Positions 1 through 6,726 of a DNA stretch of 13,851 nt are shown here, in pieces. The DNA comes from Elusimicrobiales bacterium (lineage in GTDB: Bacteria > Elusimicrobiota > Elusimicrobia > Elusimicrobiales > UBA9959). Every line of letters starts with the position of its first letter. Position 1 is the stretch's first letter. The translations under genes and the position numbers were made by a program. The stretch lies in contig JANZZP010000038.1 of assembly GCA_026419335.1 (NCBI GenBank), forward strand, positions 1-13,851, written 5' to 3'. Under the pieces are notes generated by a model. That model had not been told where the DNA came from and did no database searches. It saw nothing but the letters and a program-made list of their open reading frames with translations.

Positions 1-201
1 TTTACAGTAGCTCCAAAATATAGGAGAAAAAATATTGGTTCAAAACTTCTATCCTTCATAGTGGAATTATTAATTAAAAGAGGTATAAAATGGATTGGAC
101 TTATATGTGAAAAAGGTACAGAAAATTTTTATACTAAAAATGGTTTTAAATATGTAGAAGGTATGAAATTTTTAAGATATGAAACTAAGAAAAATAAATG
201 A
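1..201 (+). CDS. GNAT-family N-acetyltransferase, C-terminal part (5' end off window)
   Basis: The frame is open from the first base of the window to the TGA at 199-201, giving the last 66 residues of a protein. The fragment begins with a GNAT motif A (VAPKYRRKNIGSKLL), which fits the acetyl-CoA pyrophosphate-binding pattern R/QxxGxG/A. It ends with the usual motif B region (FYTKNGFKYVEG). Members of this family transfer an acetyl group from acetyl-CoA to an amine; the substrate cannot be told from this tail. The last 23 bases overlap the start of the next gene in another frame, which suggests translational coupling. GNAT and DUF2156 domains are both GNAT-fold, so the neighbours may act on related substrates (inference). 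Confidence 0.8.
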   Translation, partial: FTVAPKYRRKNIGSKLLSFIVELLIKRGIKWIGLICEKGTENFYTKNGFKYVEGMKFLRYETKKNK

Positions 202-1075
202 TTCAGATATTGTATTTTTAAAAGATTATTTCAAATCTATACAACCAGAATTTTCTTCGTATAACTTAGCTTCAATTTACCTTTGGGACATGTGTTTTTC
301 TGAAATACTGATTGGTGAAATAAATAACTACATAATAATTGCAGAAAATTCTTTACAAAATTTAGAAAAAAAAGCTATTTATTTTCCTTTAAGAAAAAAT
401 AAGTTACCAACTCCAAAAGAGCTTTGTGAAATTTTAAATATAGTTTCTTATAAGATGATATATTATGTACCATATGATTATATTGAATCAAACCCTGATA
501 TTGAAATATATTTTGAAATATATGAGCAAACTAATCAACATGATTATCTTTATAGTGTTGAATCACTTGCATACTTAAAAGGGTCTAAATATTCTGCAAA
601 AAGAAATTTGATAAAACAATTTGAAAAAAATTATGATAGTTTGTTTGAATTGAAAGATTTTTCCATGGAATCAATTTCAGATATAATATCACTATGGTAT
701 AAAACAAAAAGTCAAATATCAGAGGAAACTGCGCTTGAAATTTTAGATTGTGAAAAAAGAGCATTAGAAAATATAAAAAAATATGTTGATAAAATAGAAA
801 TGTTTGGCAAATGTCTATATACAAATGGAAAAATAAAAGCTTTTGCTATAGGTTCGTATTTAAATGATAAAACTTGTGTCCTTAATTTTGAAAAAGCTGA
901 TAAAGAAATAAAAGGATTGTATCAGTTTATTGATAGAGAATTTGCTAAATCTCTAATCAATAAATATCTTTATATTAATAAGGAGTCAGATCTGGGTAAA
1001 GAAAATTTAAGAAAAGCAAAGATATCATACCATCCAATTAAAATAATTAAAAGCTATATGTTGAAGTTAAAATAA
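179..1075 (+). CDS. DUF2156 / phosphatidylglycerol lysyltransferase C-terminal-like protein
   Basis: This is a complete 298-residue protein, close to the usual length of free-standing DUF2156 proteins (about 300). Family hallmarks are visible in order. An N-terminal segment (residues 23-37) reads PEFSSYNLASIYLWD. Next comes DYLYSVESLAYLKGSKYSAK, followed by RN (122-143), the DYLY...L.G.ky..KRN block. Then AFAIGS (221-226) and FEKAD (237-241), and finally YINKESDLG and LRKAKISYHP (265-286), the Y-x-N-x-E-x-D-L-G...RkaK-x-SY signature. The fold is a double GNAT like that of MprF, which transfers lysine from Lys-tRNA to phosphatidylglycerol. There is no membrane segment here, so the protein is probably cytosolic and its substrate is unknown. 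The ATG at 179 lies inside the preceding GNAT gene without a clear Shine-Dalgarno, consistent with coupled translation. The stop lies 3 bases from that of the convergent carboxypeptidase gene. Confidence 0.85.
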   Translation: MKLRKINDSDIVFLKDYFKSIQPEFSSYNLASIYLWDMCFSEILIGEINNYIIIAENSLQNLEKKAIYFPLRKNKLPTPKELCEILNIVSYKMIYYVPYDYIESNPDIEIYFEIYEQTNQHDYLYSVESLAYLKGSKYSAKRNLIKQFEKNYDSLFELKDFSMESISDIISLWYKTKSQISEETALEILDCEKRALENIKKYVDKIEMFGKCLYTNGKIKAFAIGSYLNDKTCVLNFEKADKEIKGLYQFIDREFAKSLINKYLYINKESDLGKENLRKAKISYHPIKIIKSYMLKLK

Positions 1076-1078
1076 AAA

Positions 1079-2377
1079 CTATTGATATGGATTTTCAGTA
1101 ACACTCATCAAATATAAAGCAGCATTTTTATTTTTATCAAATGCAGTTTTAATAATGTTTGAACCAGGATAAAAACTATTCCCCTCTAATTCAATTGTAA
1201 AAGCCAGTATTTTGAATTTATCGTATGCCCAATCTGCCATATCTCCACTTGCAATATATAAATCACTTGATTGTTGTGCTTTATAATTTAACAATTTTGC
1301 CATTTGATTTGCATGTTTTATAAAAGCATTCCTGTCTTTTTCATCTGATACCGGTTCATCTTTTCCACCCCATGGATAAAGTACTAAAGATGAATAGGAA
1401 TGATATGATAATAACATTTTTATATTAGTTCTTTCTAAAAGAAAAACTTTTAACGCTTTAGTTTCTGGCTCTGAAAAAGCAGATTTTCCACAGTATGTAT
1501 CTGAATTTTGATACGTTGAAGCTCCTGCTTTACACCACTCAAAATCATAATTTCTATTTAAATCAACCCCAACAACAGAATTTGTACCAAGTTTATTTGT
1601 GTTTTTTCTCCACCATTTATAACTACCAGTCACAATATCATATTCAACCCCGTCTGGATTAATCATTGGTATAAAATAAATATCTAAATTTTGAATATAT
1701 TTTTTAATATCAGTGTTTTGATAATTATCGAGAATATACGCTGCCAATAGAAGAACCATTTCATTTGAAAGATGTTCTCTAGCATGGTGATTGCCAACAA
1801 ATAATATTCCAGGTTTTGTACTTTTTTCTTTGTATTTTTGGCTTGTATTTATCCTTAATGCCCATATATCTCTACCTTCATAACTTTTACCAATAGAAAA
1901 TAATGAAGCAATTGTTTTATACTTATCTGAAAGAGTTTTAAAAACTTCATATGTTTCATTATAATTATGATATGCAGAATCTTGAGATGGAAAATCTTTA
2001 TTTAATGCAACCCATTCAGATAAAGTCTTTTTATCTATAATTTTAAACTCTTTTTCTGAAAGGATATTCAAAAAATCTTTATGTATAAAACCTTCTATAT
2101 ACGAATCATTTATTGAAAATATATCAACACCTGCTTCTAAAAGTTTGGTTCTTTCATATTTATCTTTTGCATAAACCTTAACGTAATATCTTGGATCTTT
2201 CATAAGTTCTGAATTTTCAGTTATATAGTTTGGTTGCTTAATATCTAACTCAGAGATTCTTTTAGTTAATTCTTTAAATAATCCCTCAAAACTTATATCT
2301 TTAACGCTTTCTAATGTTTCCGCATTTATCATAATCGGATTTAAAAATATAATAAAAAATATTGTTTTTATGAACAT
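1079..2377 (-). CDS. Secreted M14 family zinc carboxypeptidase
   Basis: The 432-residue product should remove C-terminal residues from peptides outside the cytoplasm. Residues 1-19 form a hydrophobic signal peptide ending INA before ETLE. Residues 20 to about 130 resemble the prodomain seen in carboxypeptidase T-type enzymes. The M14 domain follows with its full catalytic set: zinc ligands H198 and E201 (HARE) and H326 (SYHSYS); substrate-binding R257 (WWRKN) and N274/R275 (DLNRNYD); Y374 (LYIASG); and the general base E396 (FTIELE). C282 and C296 could form a disulfide. The ATG is fixed by an AAAGGAG ribosome-binding site 5-6 bases upstream. The gene lies 85 bases after the zinc-ribbon gene and may be the last of the array or have its own promoter. 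The substrate-side pocket was not resolved, so specificity is unknown. Confidence 0.93.
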   Translation of the reverse strand: MFIKTIFFIIFLNPIMINAETLESVKDISFEGLFKELTKRISELDIKQPNYITENSELMKDPRYYVKVYAKDKYERTKLLEAGVDIFSINDSYIEGFIHKDFLNILSEKEFKIIDKKTLSEWVALNKDFPSQDSAYHNYNETYEVFKTLSDKYKTIASLFSIGKSYEGRDIWALRINTSQKYKEKSTKPGILFVGNHHAREHLSNEMVLLLAAYILDNYQNTDIKKYIQNLDIYFIPMINPDGVEYDIVTGSYKWWRKNTNKLGTNSVVGVDLNRNYDFEWCKAGASTYQNSDTYCGKSAFSEPETKALKVFLLERTNIKMLLSYHSYSSLVLYPWGGKDEPVSDEKDRNAFIKHANQMAKLLNYKAQQSSDLYIASGDMADWAYDKFKILAFTIELEGNSFYPGSNIIKTAFDKNKNAALYLMSVTENPYQ

Positions 2378-2408
2378 AATGACTCCTTTCTATACTTTTA
2401 TAATGAAA

Positions 2409-2421
2409 ATCCTAAAAGGAT
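2409..2421. repeat. Short perfect inverted repeat before the carboxypeptidase gene
   Basis: ATCCT and AGGAT flank a 3-base loop. On the minus strand the hairpin is followed by TTTTC, so it is a weak terminator-like or operator-like element. Its arms resemble those of the larger repeat at 2432-2453 (TCCT...AGGA). Function is unknown. Confidence 0.4.
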
Positions 2422-2431
2422 GTATTACCAT

Positions 2432-2459
2432 AGTCCTACATTTTAATAGGACTTAAGTC
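2432..2459. repeat. Inverted repeat AGTCCTA-N8-TAGGACT overlapping a GACTTAAGTC palindrome
   Basis: Two 7-base arms (2432-2438 and 2447-2453) are perfectly complementary around an 8-base loop. The right arm overlaps a 10-base perfect palindrome at 2450-2459. On neither strand is the stem followed by a strong T-run, so it is not a convincing intrinsic terminator. It lies in the only sizeable gap of the array, between the zinc-ribbon and carboxypeptidase genes. It could be an operator or an mRNA-processing or stability structure. Confidence 0.45.
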
Positions 2460-2462
2460 TTA

Positions 2463-2651
2463 TCATAAAGTTACAGCTCTACTACATTTTTTACACCAGC
2501 CAGCACTTTTACCATAATTTGATTTTCTATTCAAATTTATTATTTCCCCACAACCAGGACATCTAACAGTTTGAGGAATTATTTCAGTTTTTGAGAAATC
2601 TTTTTCAAAAATCTCTTTTGAAGAATATCTTGGTTCAAAGCCACCTCCCAT
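2463..2651 (-). CDS. Small zinc-ribbon protein (62 aa)
   Basis: The family is not recognised. The 62-residue product has four cysteines in two knuckles, CPGC (31-34) and CKKC (53-56), 18 residues apart, typical of a structural zinc ribbon. The first 25 residues are polar and begin with Met and three glycines. There is no signal peptide, so it is cytosolic. An in-frame TGA two codons upstream fixes the ATG at 2651 as the first possible ATG start. The AGGAGG at 2663-2668 is 11 bases away, rather far, because another ATG lies between them (see 2635-2658). The gene follows the exported ClpP-like gene by 22 bases and is probably cotranscribed with it. A role as a small regulator or nucleic-acid or protein-binding adaptor is possible but not shown. 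Confidence 0.75.
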   Translation of the reverse strand: MGGGFEPRYSSKEIFEKDFSKTEIIPQTVRCPGCGEIINLNRKSNYGKSAGWCKKCSRAVTL

Positions 2652-2658
2652 TTTTCAT
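2635..2658 (-). other. Seven-codon upstream ORF overlapping the zinc-ribbon start
   Basis: ATG at 2658-2656 lies 4 bases from the AGGAGG, better spaced than the zinc-ribbon start. It encodes MKNGRWL and ends in TGA at 2637-2635, just past the zinc-ribbon ATG at 2651. It could modulate or re-initiate translation of the zinc-ribbon gene. It may equally be chance. Confidence 0.3.
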
Positions 2659-2662
2659 CTAT

Positions 2663-2668
2663 CCTCCT
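2663..2668 (-). promoter_or_regulatory. Ribosome-binding site AGGAGG for the zinc-ribbon gene
   Basis: The sequence is a perfect AGGAGG on the minus strand. It lies 4 bases before a short out-of-frame ATG (2658) and 11 bases before the zinc-ribbon ATG (2651). Confidence 0.6.
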
Positions 2669-2673
2669 AAAAA

Positions 2674-3960
2674 TTAATAATTATATCTATAATAATTATC
2701 TGGATTATACAAAAAATAAAAATCAAAAGGATCTAATCGTGGTAAATCTACATATCTTTTTCCTTTTTCATCTATTTTTTCTTCTAATGATGTTATAAAC
2801 TTTTTATCTTCATAATAATCTGGATCTTTAACTATTCCTTCTTCAACTATATTGTCTACAACTGAATCTGCCCATTTAAGTTTAACTGCTTCATCCCCAA
2901 ACTCTTCCCAATCCCCATCAGAGTTATTTTCATACATTTTTTTCCTAAATTCTTCAATATCAAAACCAATTTTTTTTGCAACAGGACCTAAAAGCCTTTT
3001 TTCCCACTTTCGAGCCATCTCAAGTCTTTCTTTAATTTGTGTAATGTTACCCCATGCCATGGTGGACATTTGATGATGTAAAATTATTGCATTTGGATAT
3101 ACAAAAGAACGTTTTGAAAGTGTAGTTATAACAGCAGCCATAGATGCAGCATATGATTTTACAACAAGATAAACAGGAGCTTTACTTGATTCAATTGCTT
3201 TAAGTATTTTATATCCTGCCATAACAGAACCACCAGGAGATCTATCAATTACTATAAATATTGGAGCAGTGCTAATGTTATTATAATAATTTATTCTGTC
3301 TACAATATAATCTGCTGTTTTAGTGGTTATAACTCCATTTAGAGGAATTCTTCTATCTGAAATAATTAAACTTCCATTTCTAAATATATTTTGATCGTAA
3401 GTTGGTTCTTTTTTTGAAATTCTTTTCAACTCCTCTTTTTTAGATATGAAATCTAATTCTGCTTTTAATAAATCAATTTCATTTTGTTTAAGGAATAACT
3501 CATGTTTAATCTTATCTCTTTCAAAATCCATTTTGTTTTTTTCTTCTTCTATTTTTCTTTTTTCTGCTTTAATTTTTTCTGCTTCAATATCATTTTCAAT
3601 TTTTAATTTATTAAGGTAAAAAGATAGTTTAGATAACTCCTGTTTGTTTTTTTCTTCTGCAAGTTTATTTGACGCAGATAATTGTTCTATCTGTGCTTTG
3701 ATTTCTGCTATTTCATTATTAATTTTTTCCATAAAAAGTTTATTTTTTAAAGATAAATCGTTATATTTTTTCTCCATCTCAAGTAACATGTTTTTTTGTT
3801 TCTGAATTTCTAGTTCGTATTCGATTCTAAGTTTTTCTTTTTCCTTATTCATTGACTCTATTTTTTGTTCAAGCATATCCTTATTAACCTTTTGTTGTTC
3901 GTTAGCATATACACTACTTGTCCAAGATAAACATATAAACAATATAATCCTGATATTCAT
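2674..3960 (-). CDS. Exported coiled-coil ClpP-like serine protease
   Basis: The 428-residue protein starts at 3960, where an AGGAGG lies 4 bases upstream. An extension to 3987 would merely translate that ribosome-binding site. Residues 1-19 form a signal peptide (hydrophobic core, VYA before NEQ). Residues about 25-185 are a long Lys/Glu-rich coiled coil. Residues about 195-375 match the ClpP/crotonase fold: the SPGG oxyanion-hole motif (241-244), nucleophile S273 in YAASMAA, H296 in LHHQM, and D350 in DGDWEEFGDEAV, which aligns with ClpP's DRDxFMSxxEA. The triad is therefore intact. The C-terminus is rich in Tyr and Asp. Cytosolic ClpP needs an AAA+ unfoldase, absent from the periplasm, so this protein must work alone or through the coiled coil (inference). 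It lies 20 bases after the PorV-like gene and 22 before the zinc-ribbon gene. The family resembles SDH/SppA-type ClpP-class proteases, but the exact subfamily was not identified. Confidence 0.88.
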   Translation of the reverse strand: MNIRIILFICLSWTSSVYANEQQKVNKDMLEQKIESMNKEKEKLRIEYELEIQKQKNMLLEMEKKYNDLSLKNKLFMEKINNEIAEIKAQIEQLSASNKLAEEKNKQELSKLSFYLNKLKIENDIEAEKIKAEKRKIEEEKNKMDFERDKIKHELFLKQNEIDLLKAELDFISKKEELKRISKKEPTYDQNIFRNGSLIISDRRIPLNGVITTKTADYIVDRINYYNNISTAPIFIVIDRSPGGSVMAGYKILKAIESSKAPVYLVVKSYAASMAAVITTLSKRSFVYPNAIILHHQMSTMAWGNITQIKERLEMARKWEKRLLGPVAKKIGFDIEEFRKKMYENNSDGDWEEFGDEAVKLKWADSVVDNIVEEGIVKDPDYYEDKKFITSLEEKIDEKGKRYVDLPRLDPFDFYFLYNPDNYYRYNY

Positions 3961-3964
3961 CTTT

Positions 3965-3970
3965 CCTCCT
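3965..3970 (-). promoter_or_regulatory. Ribosome-binding site AGGAGG deciding the start of the exported ClpP-like gene
   Basis: AAAGGAGGAAAG directly precedes the ATG at 3960. It lies in the 20-base gap after the PorV-like stop codon. It rules out the longer reading starting at 3987, whose first residues (KKGGK) are this site in translation, and it places the signal peptide at the N-terminus. Confidence 0.85.
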
Positions 3971-3980
3971 TTTTTTAATA

Positions 3981-4991
3981 TTACCAAATCATTTGAAAAC
4001 CAAGTTTATGAGTACTTCCTAAAAATTTATGATGCAAATAGGCATAGTCCATTCCTAAACCCTTAATAATACTCTCTTTACTTAAAAATTTATCAAAAGT
4101 CATTCCAACACCAAACACAAATTTTGAAAAACTAGTATTTTTTTGTGTAGAATAGCCATATCTCATCTGGAAAGTTTTTGAAATATCAATGTCTATTGCA
4201 GAATTAAAGTATTTTTCATTATTTTCAATAGAAACATAATCAATCATTATGATGAAATTTATAATATCTTTTATTGTAGAAAAACTTTTCGATAAACCAA
4301 AATTAAACCGAACAGGTATTTTTTCATCTTGTAAATAAAATTTAGATTTTTTGCCTATATTTTGTAGTGATGTACCAATTTGAACATATCCAGGTAAAAC
4401 TAATAATAGTCCAACATCCATTAGTTCTATATCTCTTTTATATGAAGCTAACTTTTCTGAAAGCCGCTTTATTGTAAATCCAAAAGAAAATCTGTATACT
4501 TTAGGTATATAAACTTTTACTGGTTTTATTTTAGACCACCTAGGAGAAATAAGCATAGGATCTATTTTCCCCTTAGCATAATTAAAATATGGAAAACCCT
4601 TTGAGTAGGTAAGACCATATACAGAATGAGAAGTAGATATATCTCCAATAATGTTTTCATTTTCATCATATGCAGTTATATCACCACTTTTTAAAACTGA
4701 ATAGAAACTAGCTATATTTCCATATTTACTATTAAATACCACATTAACATACTGTTGTTTCATATCTTCAATATAATTATGATGCGCAATAGATAGGGAA
4801 GAATATGTCAAAAGCCCTATTCCTGCTGGATTATATAAAACAGAATCAGGATTTACTTGTGAGGTAAAGGTGTTTGACAATGATGAAGCATAAGGAGATG
4901 GAAATATATCTAAAATTTTACCAGTATATATATCTGTAGAATTGAGTTCTAAAAGAAAGCAAAGGAAAAAAAGCATAATTACATTATACAC
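3981..4991 (-). CDS. PorV/UPF0164-like outer-membrane beta-barrel protein
   Basis: The protein (336 residues from a GTG at 4991, or 331 from an ATG at 4976) starts with a hydrophobic signal peptide. NPDSVLYNPAGIG follows at residues 47-59, the N-terminal hallmark of PorV/PorQ and UPF0164 (FadL-related) barrels. Later come alternating aromatic and polar strands and a block, MDVGLLLVLPGYVQIGTSLQ followed by NIG, that matches the family's second conserved region (GxxLxNIG). The chain ends LGFQMIW, an aromatic terminus like the beta-signal read by the BAM complex. Family members are outer-membrane proteins, some involved in type IX secretion; no other type IX component is seen here. No good Shine-Dalgarno precedes either start. 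The GTG lies 2 bases past the glycosyltransferase stop, so translation is probably coupled. The start is uncertain by five codons. Confidence 0.75.
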   Translation of the reverse strand: MYNVIMLFFLCFLLELNSTDIYTGKILDIFPSPYASSLSNTFTSQVNPDSVLYNPAGIGLLTYSSLSIAHHNYIEDMKQQYVNVVFNSKYGNIASFYSVLKSGDITAYDENENIIGDISTSHSVYGLTYSKGFPYFNYAKGKIDPMLISPRWSKIKPVKVYIPKVYRFSFGFTIKRLSEKLASYKRDIELMDVGLLLVLPGYVQIGTSLQNIGKKSKFYLQDEKIPVRFNFGLSKSFSTIKDIINFIIMIDYVSIENNEKYFNSAIDIDISKTFQMRYGYSTQKNTSFSKFVFGVGMTFDKFLSKESIIKGLGMDYAYLHHKFLGSTHKLGFQMIW

Positions 4992-4993
4992 TT

Positions 4994-6052
4994 TTAAATA
5001 TAATTAGAAACCCATTCATTAATAACTTCTTCATATAAAATTTCTTCTACTTTAGAGACTATATCTGCAGAAAAGTTTGCTTTCGCATATGCATAAGCCA
5101 TTGCTGATATGTTTTGCATTGTAACTGGTTCTGATAATAACGAATGTATTACCTTTACATATTCCTCAATGTTTCTTTTTTTAACAATTATACCATTATA
5201 TTCATTAATAAAATCTGAATTACCATTAATATCACTTACTACACAAACTACTGCTGACGCCATAGCTTCAATTAAAGAACGAGAAATTGATGGGGTTGAT
5301 TTAGTTGAAACATATATATGTGTCATTGCCATAACTTCTGGCATATCATCGCGCCAACCAAGTATATCAATTTTTGGGCTAATTCCAAGATTTCTAGCAA
5401 ACTCACGAATTTTTTCATCTTTGGTCCCTACAATCATAAAATTTACCTTATCATTTTTATCAAGCACATTTTTTGCTATCATTAAAAAAAGTTTAAGGGC
5501 ATCCTCACTATAATCTCTTATAACTGTTGCAATTCTATATGGGCGCTGGAGAAAAGTGACAGGTTTTATTTGTTTTGCACTTTCCCATCTTGGCATTGCT
5601 AAAAGAGGAGAAAGAACTAAAATTTTAAAAAGATCTATCTGATTAAATAAAAGTTCATCTTTAATTGATTGAGATGCTACAATAATTTTTGAAAAAACAT
5701 TATAGTATTCTTTTATAAATTCAATAAAATTTATATCAGGAAAACTTAAAATTCTAAGTATTTTAGGTTTCCTAGTAGAAATTAACCTTCTAATGAATCC
5801 CTCATCTTCTTTAGAATATCCATATATTTCTATTATATCTGCGTTAGGGATTCTCATTAAACCGGCTTTCAATAAAAAATTAACAGGCTGATGTTTTATT
5901 TTATTTTTTTTACAAAACTCTTCTATATAGGTATTTTTATTAGACAAAATCACAACTGTATTTTCATATTTTGTAAGATAAACAGCTGAATATAAAGCAT
6001 TATATGATTCTATATTATTACCAGGATTAGCTATAAATTTTAAAATCATCAT
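4994..6052 (-). CDS. GT4-like (GT-B) glycosyltransferase
   Basis: The 352-residue cytosolic protein has no signal peptide. An N-terminal Rossmann-like half begins ILKFIANPGNN, and residues 98-135 hold ILRILSFPDI and IIVASQSIKDEL. The C-terminal half carries the donor-binding region: IATVIRDYSED (174-184), VNFMIVGTKDEK (203-214), DILGWRDDMPEVMAMTHIYV (229-248) and SLIEAMASAVVCVVSD (259-274). E262 matches the second Glu of the EX7E motif, but the first is replaced by P254, and the usual Gly after EAMA is Ser/Ala. These enzymes transfer a nucleotide-activated sugar; donor and acceptor are unknown. The ATG at 6052 overlaps the preceding TGA as ATGA, so translation is coupled. An envelope glycan or protein modified at the inner-membrane face would fit the neighbours, but that is inference. 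Confidence 0.8.
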   Translation of the reverse strand: MMILKFIANPGNNIESYNALYSAVYLTKYENTVVILSNKNTYIEEFCKKNKIKHQPVNFLLKAGLMRIPNADIIEIYGYSKEDEGFIRRLISTRKPKILRILSFPDINFIEFIKEYYNVFSKIIVASQSIKDELLFNQIDLFKILVLSPLLAMPRWESAKQIKPVTFLQRPYRIATVIRDYSEDALKLFLMIAKNVLDKNDKVNFMIVGTKDEKIREFARNLGISPKIDILGWRDDMPEVMAMTHIYVSTKSTPSISRSLIEAMASAVVCVVSDINGNSDFINEYNGIIVKKRNIEEYVKVIHSLLSEPVTMQNISAMAYAYAKANFSADIVSKVEEILYEEVINEWVSNYI

Positions 6053-6726
6053 AAAACGCCTAAAATTTTCAACTGATTTAATGCTTTATTTCTATAATAA
6101 TCATCATTTGATGTTTTTAATATATTAAAATAAAGAGATATAGCTAAATCTCTCCTCTTATTTTTAAGACATAAAAATGCAACTATATTTTTAAACATAT
6201 CAGAATGTTCTATTTCTATAGCTGTTTCGTATAACAGGGAGATTGTTTTATCATCAATAAAGTTTTTTTTATTACTTTCATAAGTTATTATAGCAGCAAT
6301 AAGCATTAAATACTTGATTTTTATTGGTTCATCTAATAAACCAGACAATAATGCCATATTTATTATAGACTTTGCATGTACAGTCTTATATAATCCAAAT
6401 GCAATTATTGTTGTTCCTAAAATTATTGAATTCAAATAAGTAGGATTTGTTATTGCAATATCTCTAACTTTGTAATACATTAATGGATAATCACCAGCTA
6501 AATAATCATCAATATTCAAATTTTTTTTGCCATAATACTGAAGCATTCTTATATAAAGAATATCTGAATAATGTTTTTTCATTCCAAATGAATTGAAAAT
6601 AAGAGCTTCTATAATATTTGATAAAAATCTACCATTATAAATAAATGATTGTTGATTATAGTTTTCAAGAATTAAATTTGAAATTAACATCAAAAAAATG
6701 GAAGCAATCAAACCAAATCTTTTCAT
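6049..6726 (-). CDS. Unrecognised N-terminally anchored helical-repeat (TPR-like) protein
   Basis: The 225-residue protein is not assigned to a family. Residues 1-21 form one hydrophobic segment (signal peptide or anchor) after MKRF. The remainder is almost all predicted helix with repeat-like spacing (DILYIRMLQYYG; NPTYLNSIILGTTIIAFGLY; LAISLYFNILKTSNDD), suggesting TPR-like or all-alpha solenoid packing facing the periplasm. Its ATG overlaps the ABC permease stop as ATGA, and its own stop overlaps the glycosyltransferase start the same way. It is therefore tightly coupled to the ABC exporter and probably an accessory subunit of it (inference from position only). No catalytic motif is evident. 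Confidence 0.7.
   Translation of the reverse strand: MKRFGLIASIFLMLISNLILENYNQQSFIYNGRFLSNIIEALIFNSFGMKKHYSDILYIRMLQYYGKKNLNIDDYLAGDYPLMYYKVRDIAITNPTYLNSIILGTTIIAFGLYKTVHAKSIINMALLSGLLDEPIKIKYLMLIAAIITYESNKKNFIDDKTISLLYETAIEIEHSDMFKNIVAFLCLKNKRRDLAISLYFNILKTSNDDYYRNKALNQLKILGVL

Noticed and set aside
2432..2453. Hairpin as an intrinsic terminator
   Set aside because: The stem is short and no U-run follows on either strand. It is kept only as an inverted repeat of unknown role.
3961..3987. Longer N-terminus for the exported ClpP-like protein
   Set aside because: The added residues translate the AGGAGG ribosome-binding site, and the extension would bury the signal peptide.
3981..4991. Evidence for a type IX secretion system from the PorV-like protein
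   Set aside because: No other Por/Spr component or C-terminal sorting domain is in view. PorV/UPF0164-like barrels occur widely outside type IX secretion.
5109..5513. Plus-strand 134-codon open frame opposite the glycosyltransferase
   Set aside because: It is antisense to the GT donor-binding domain, and no ribosome-binding site or family match is visible.
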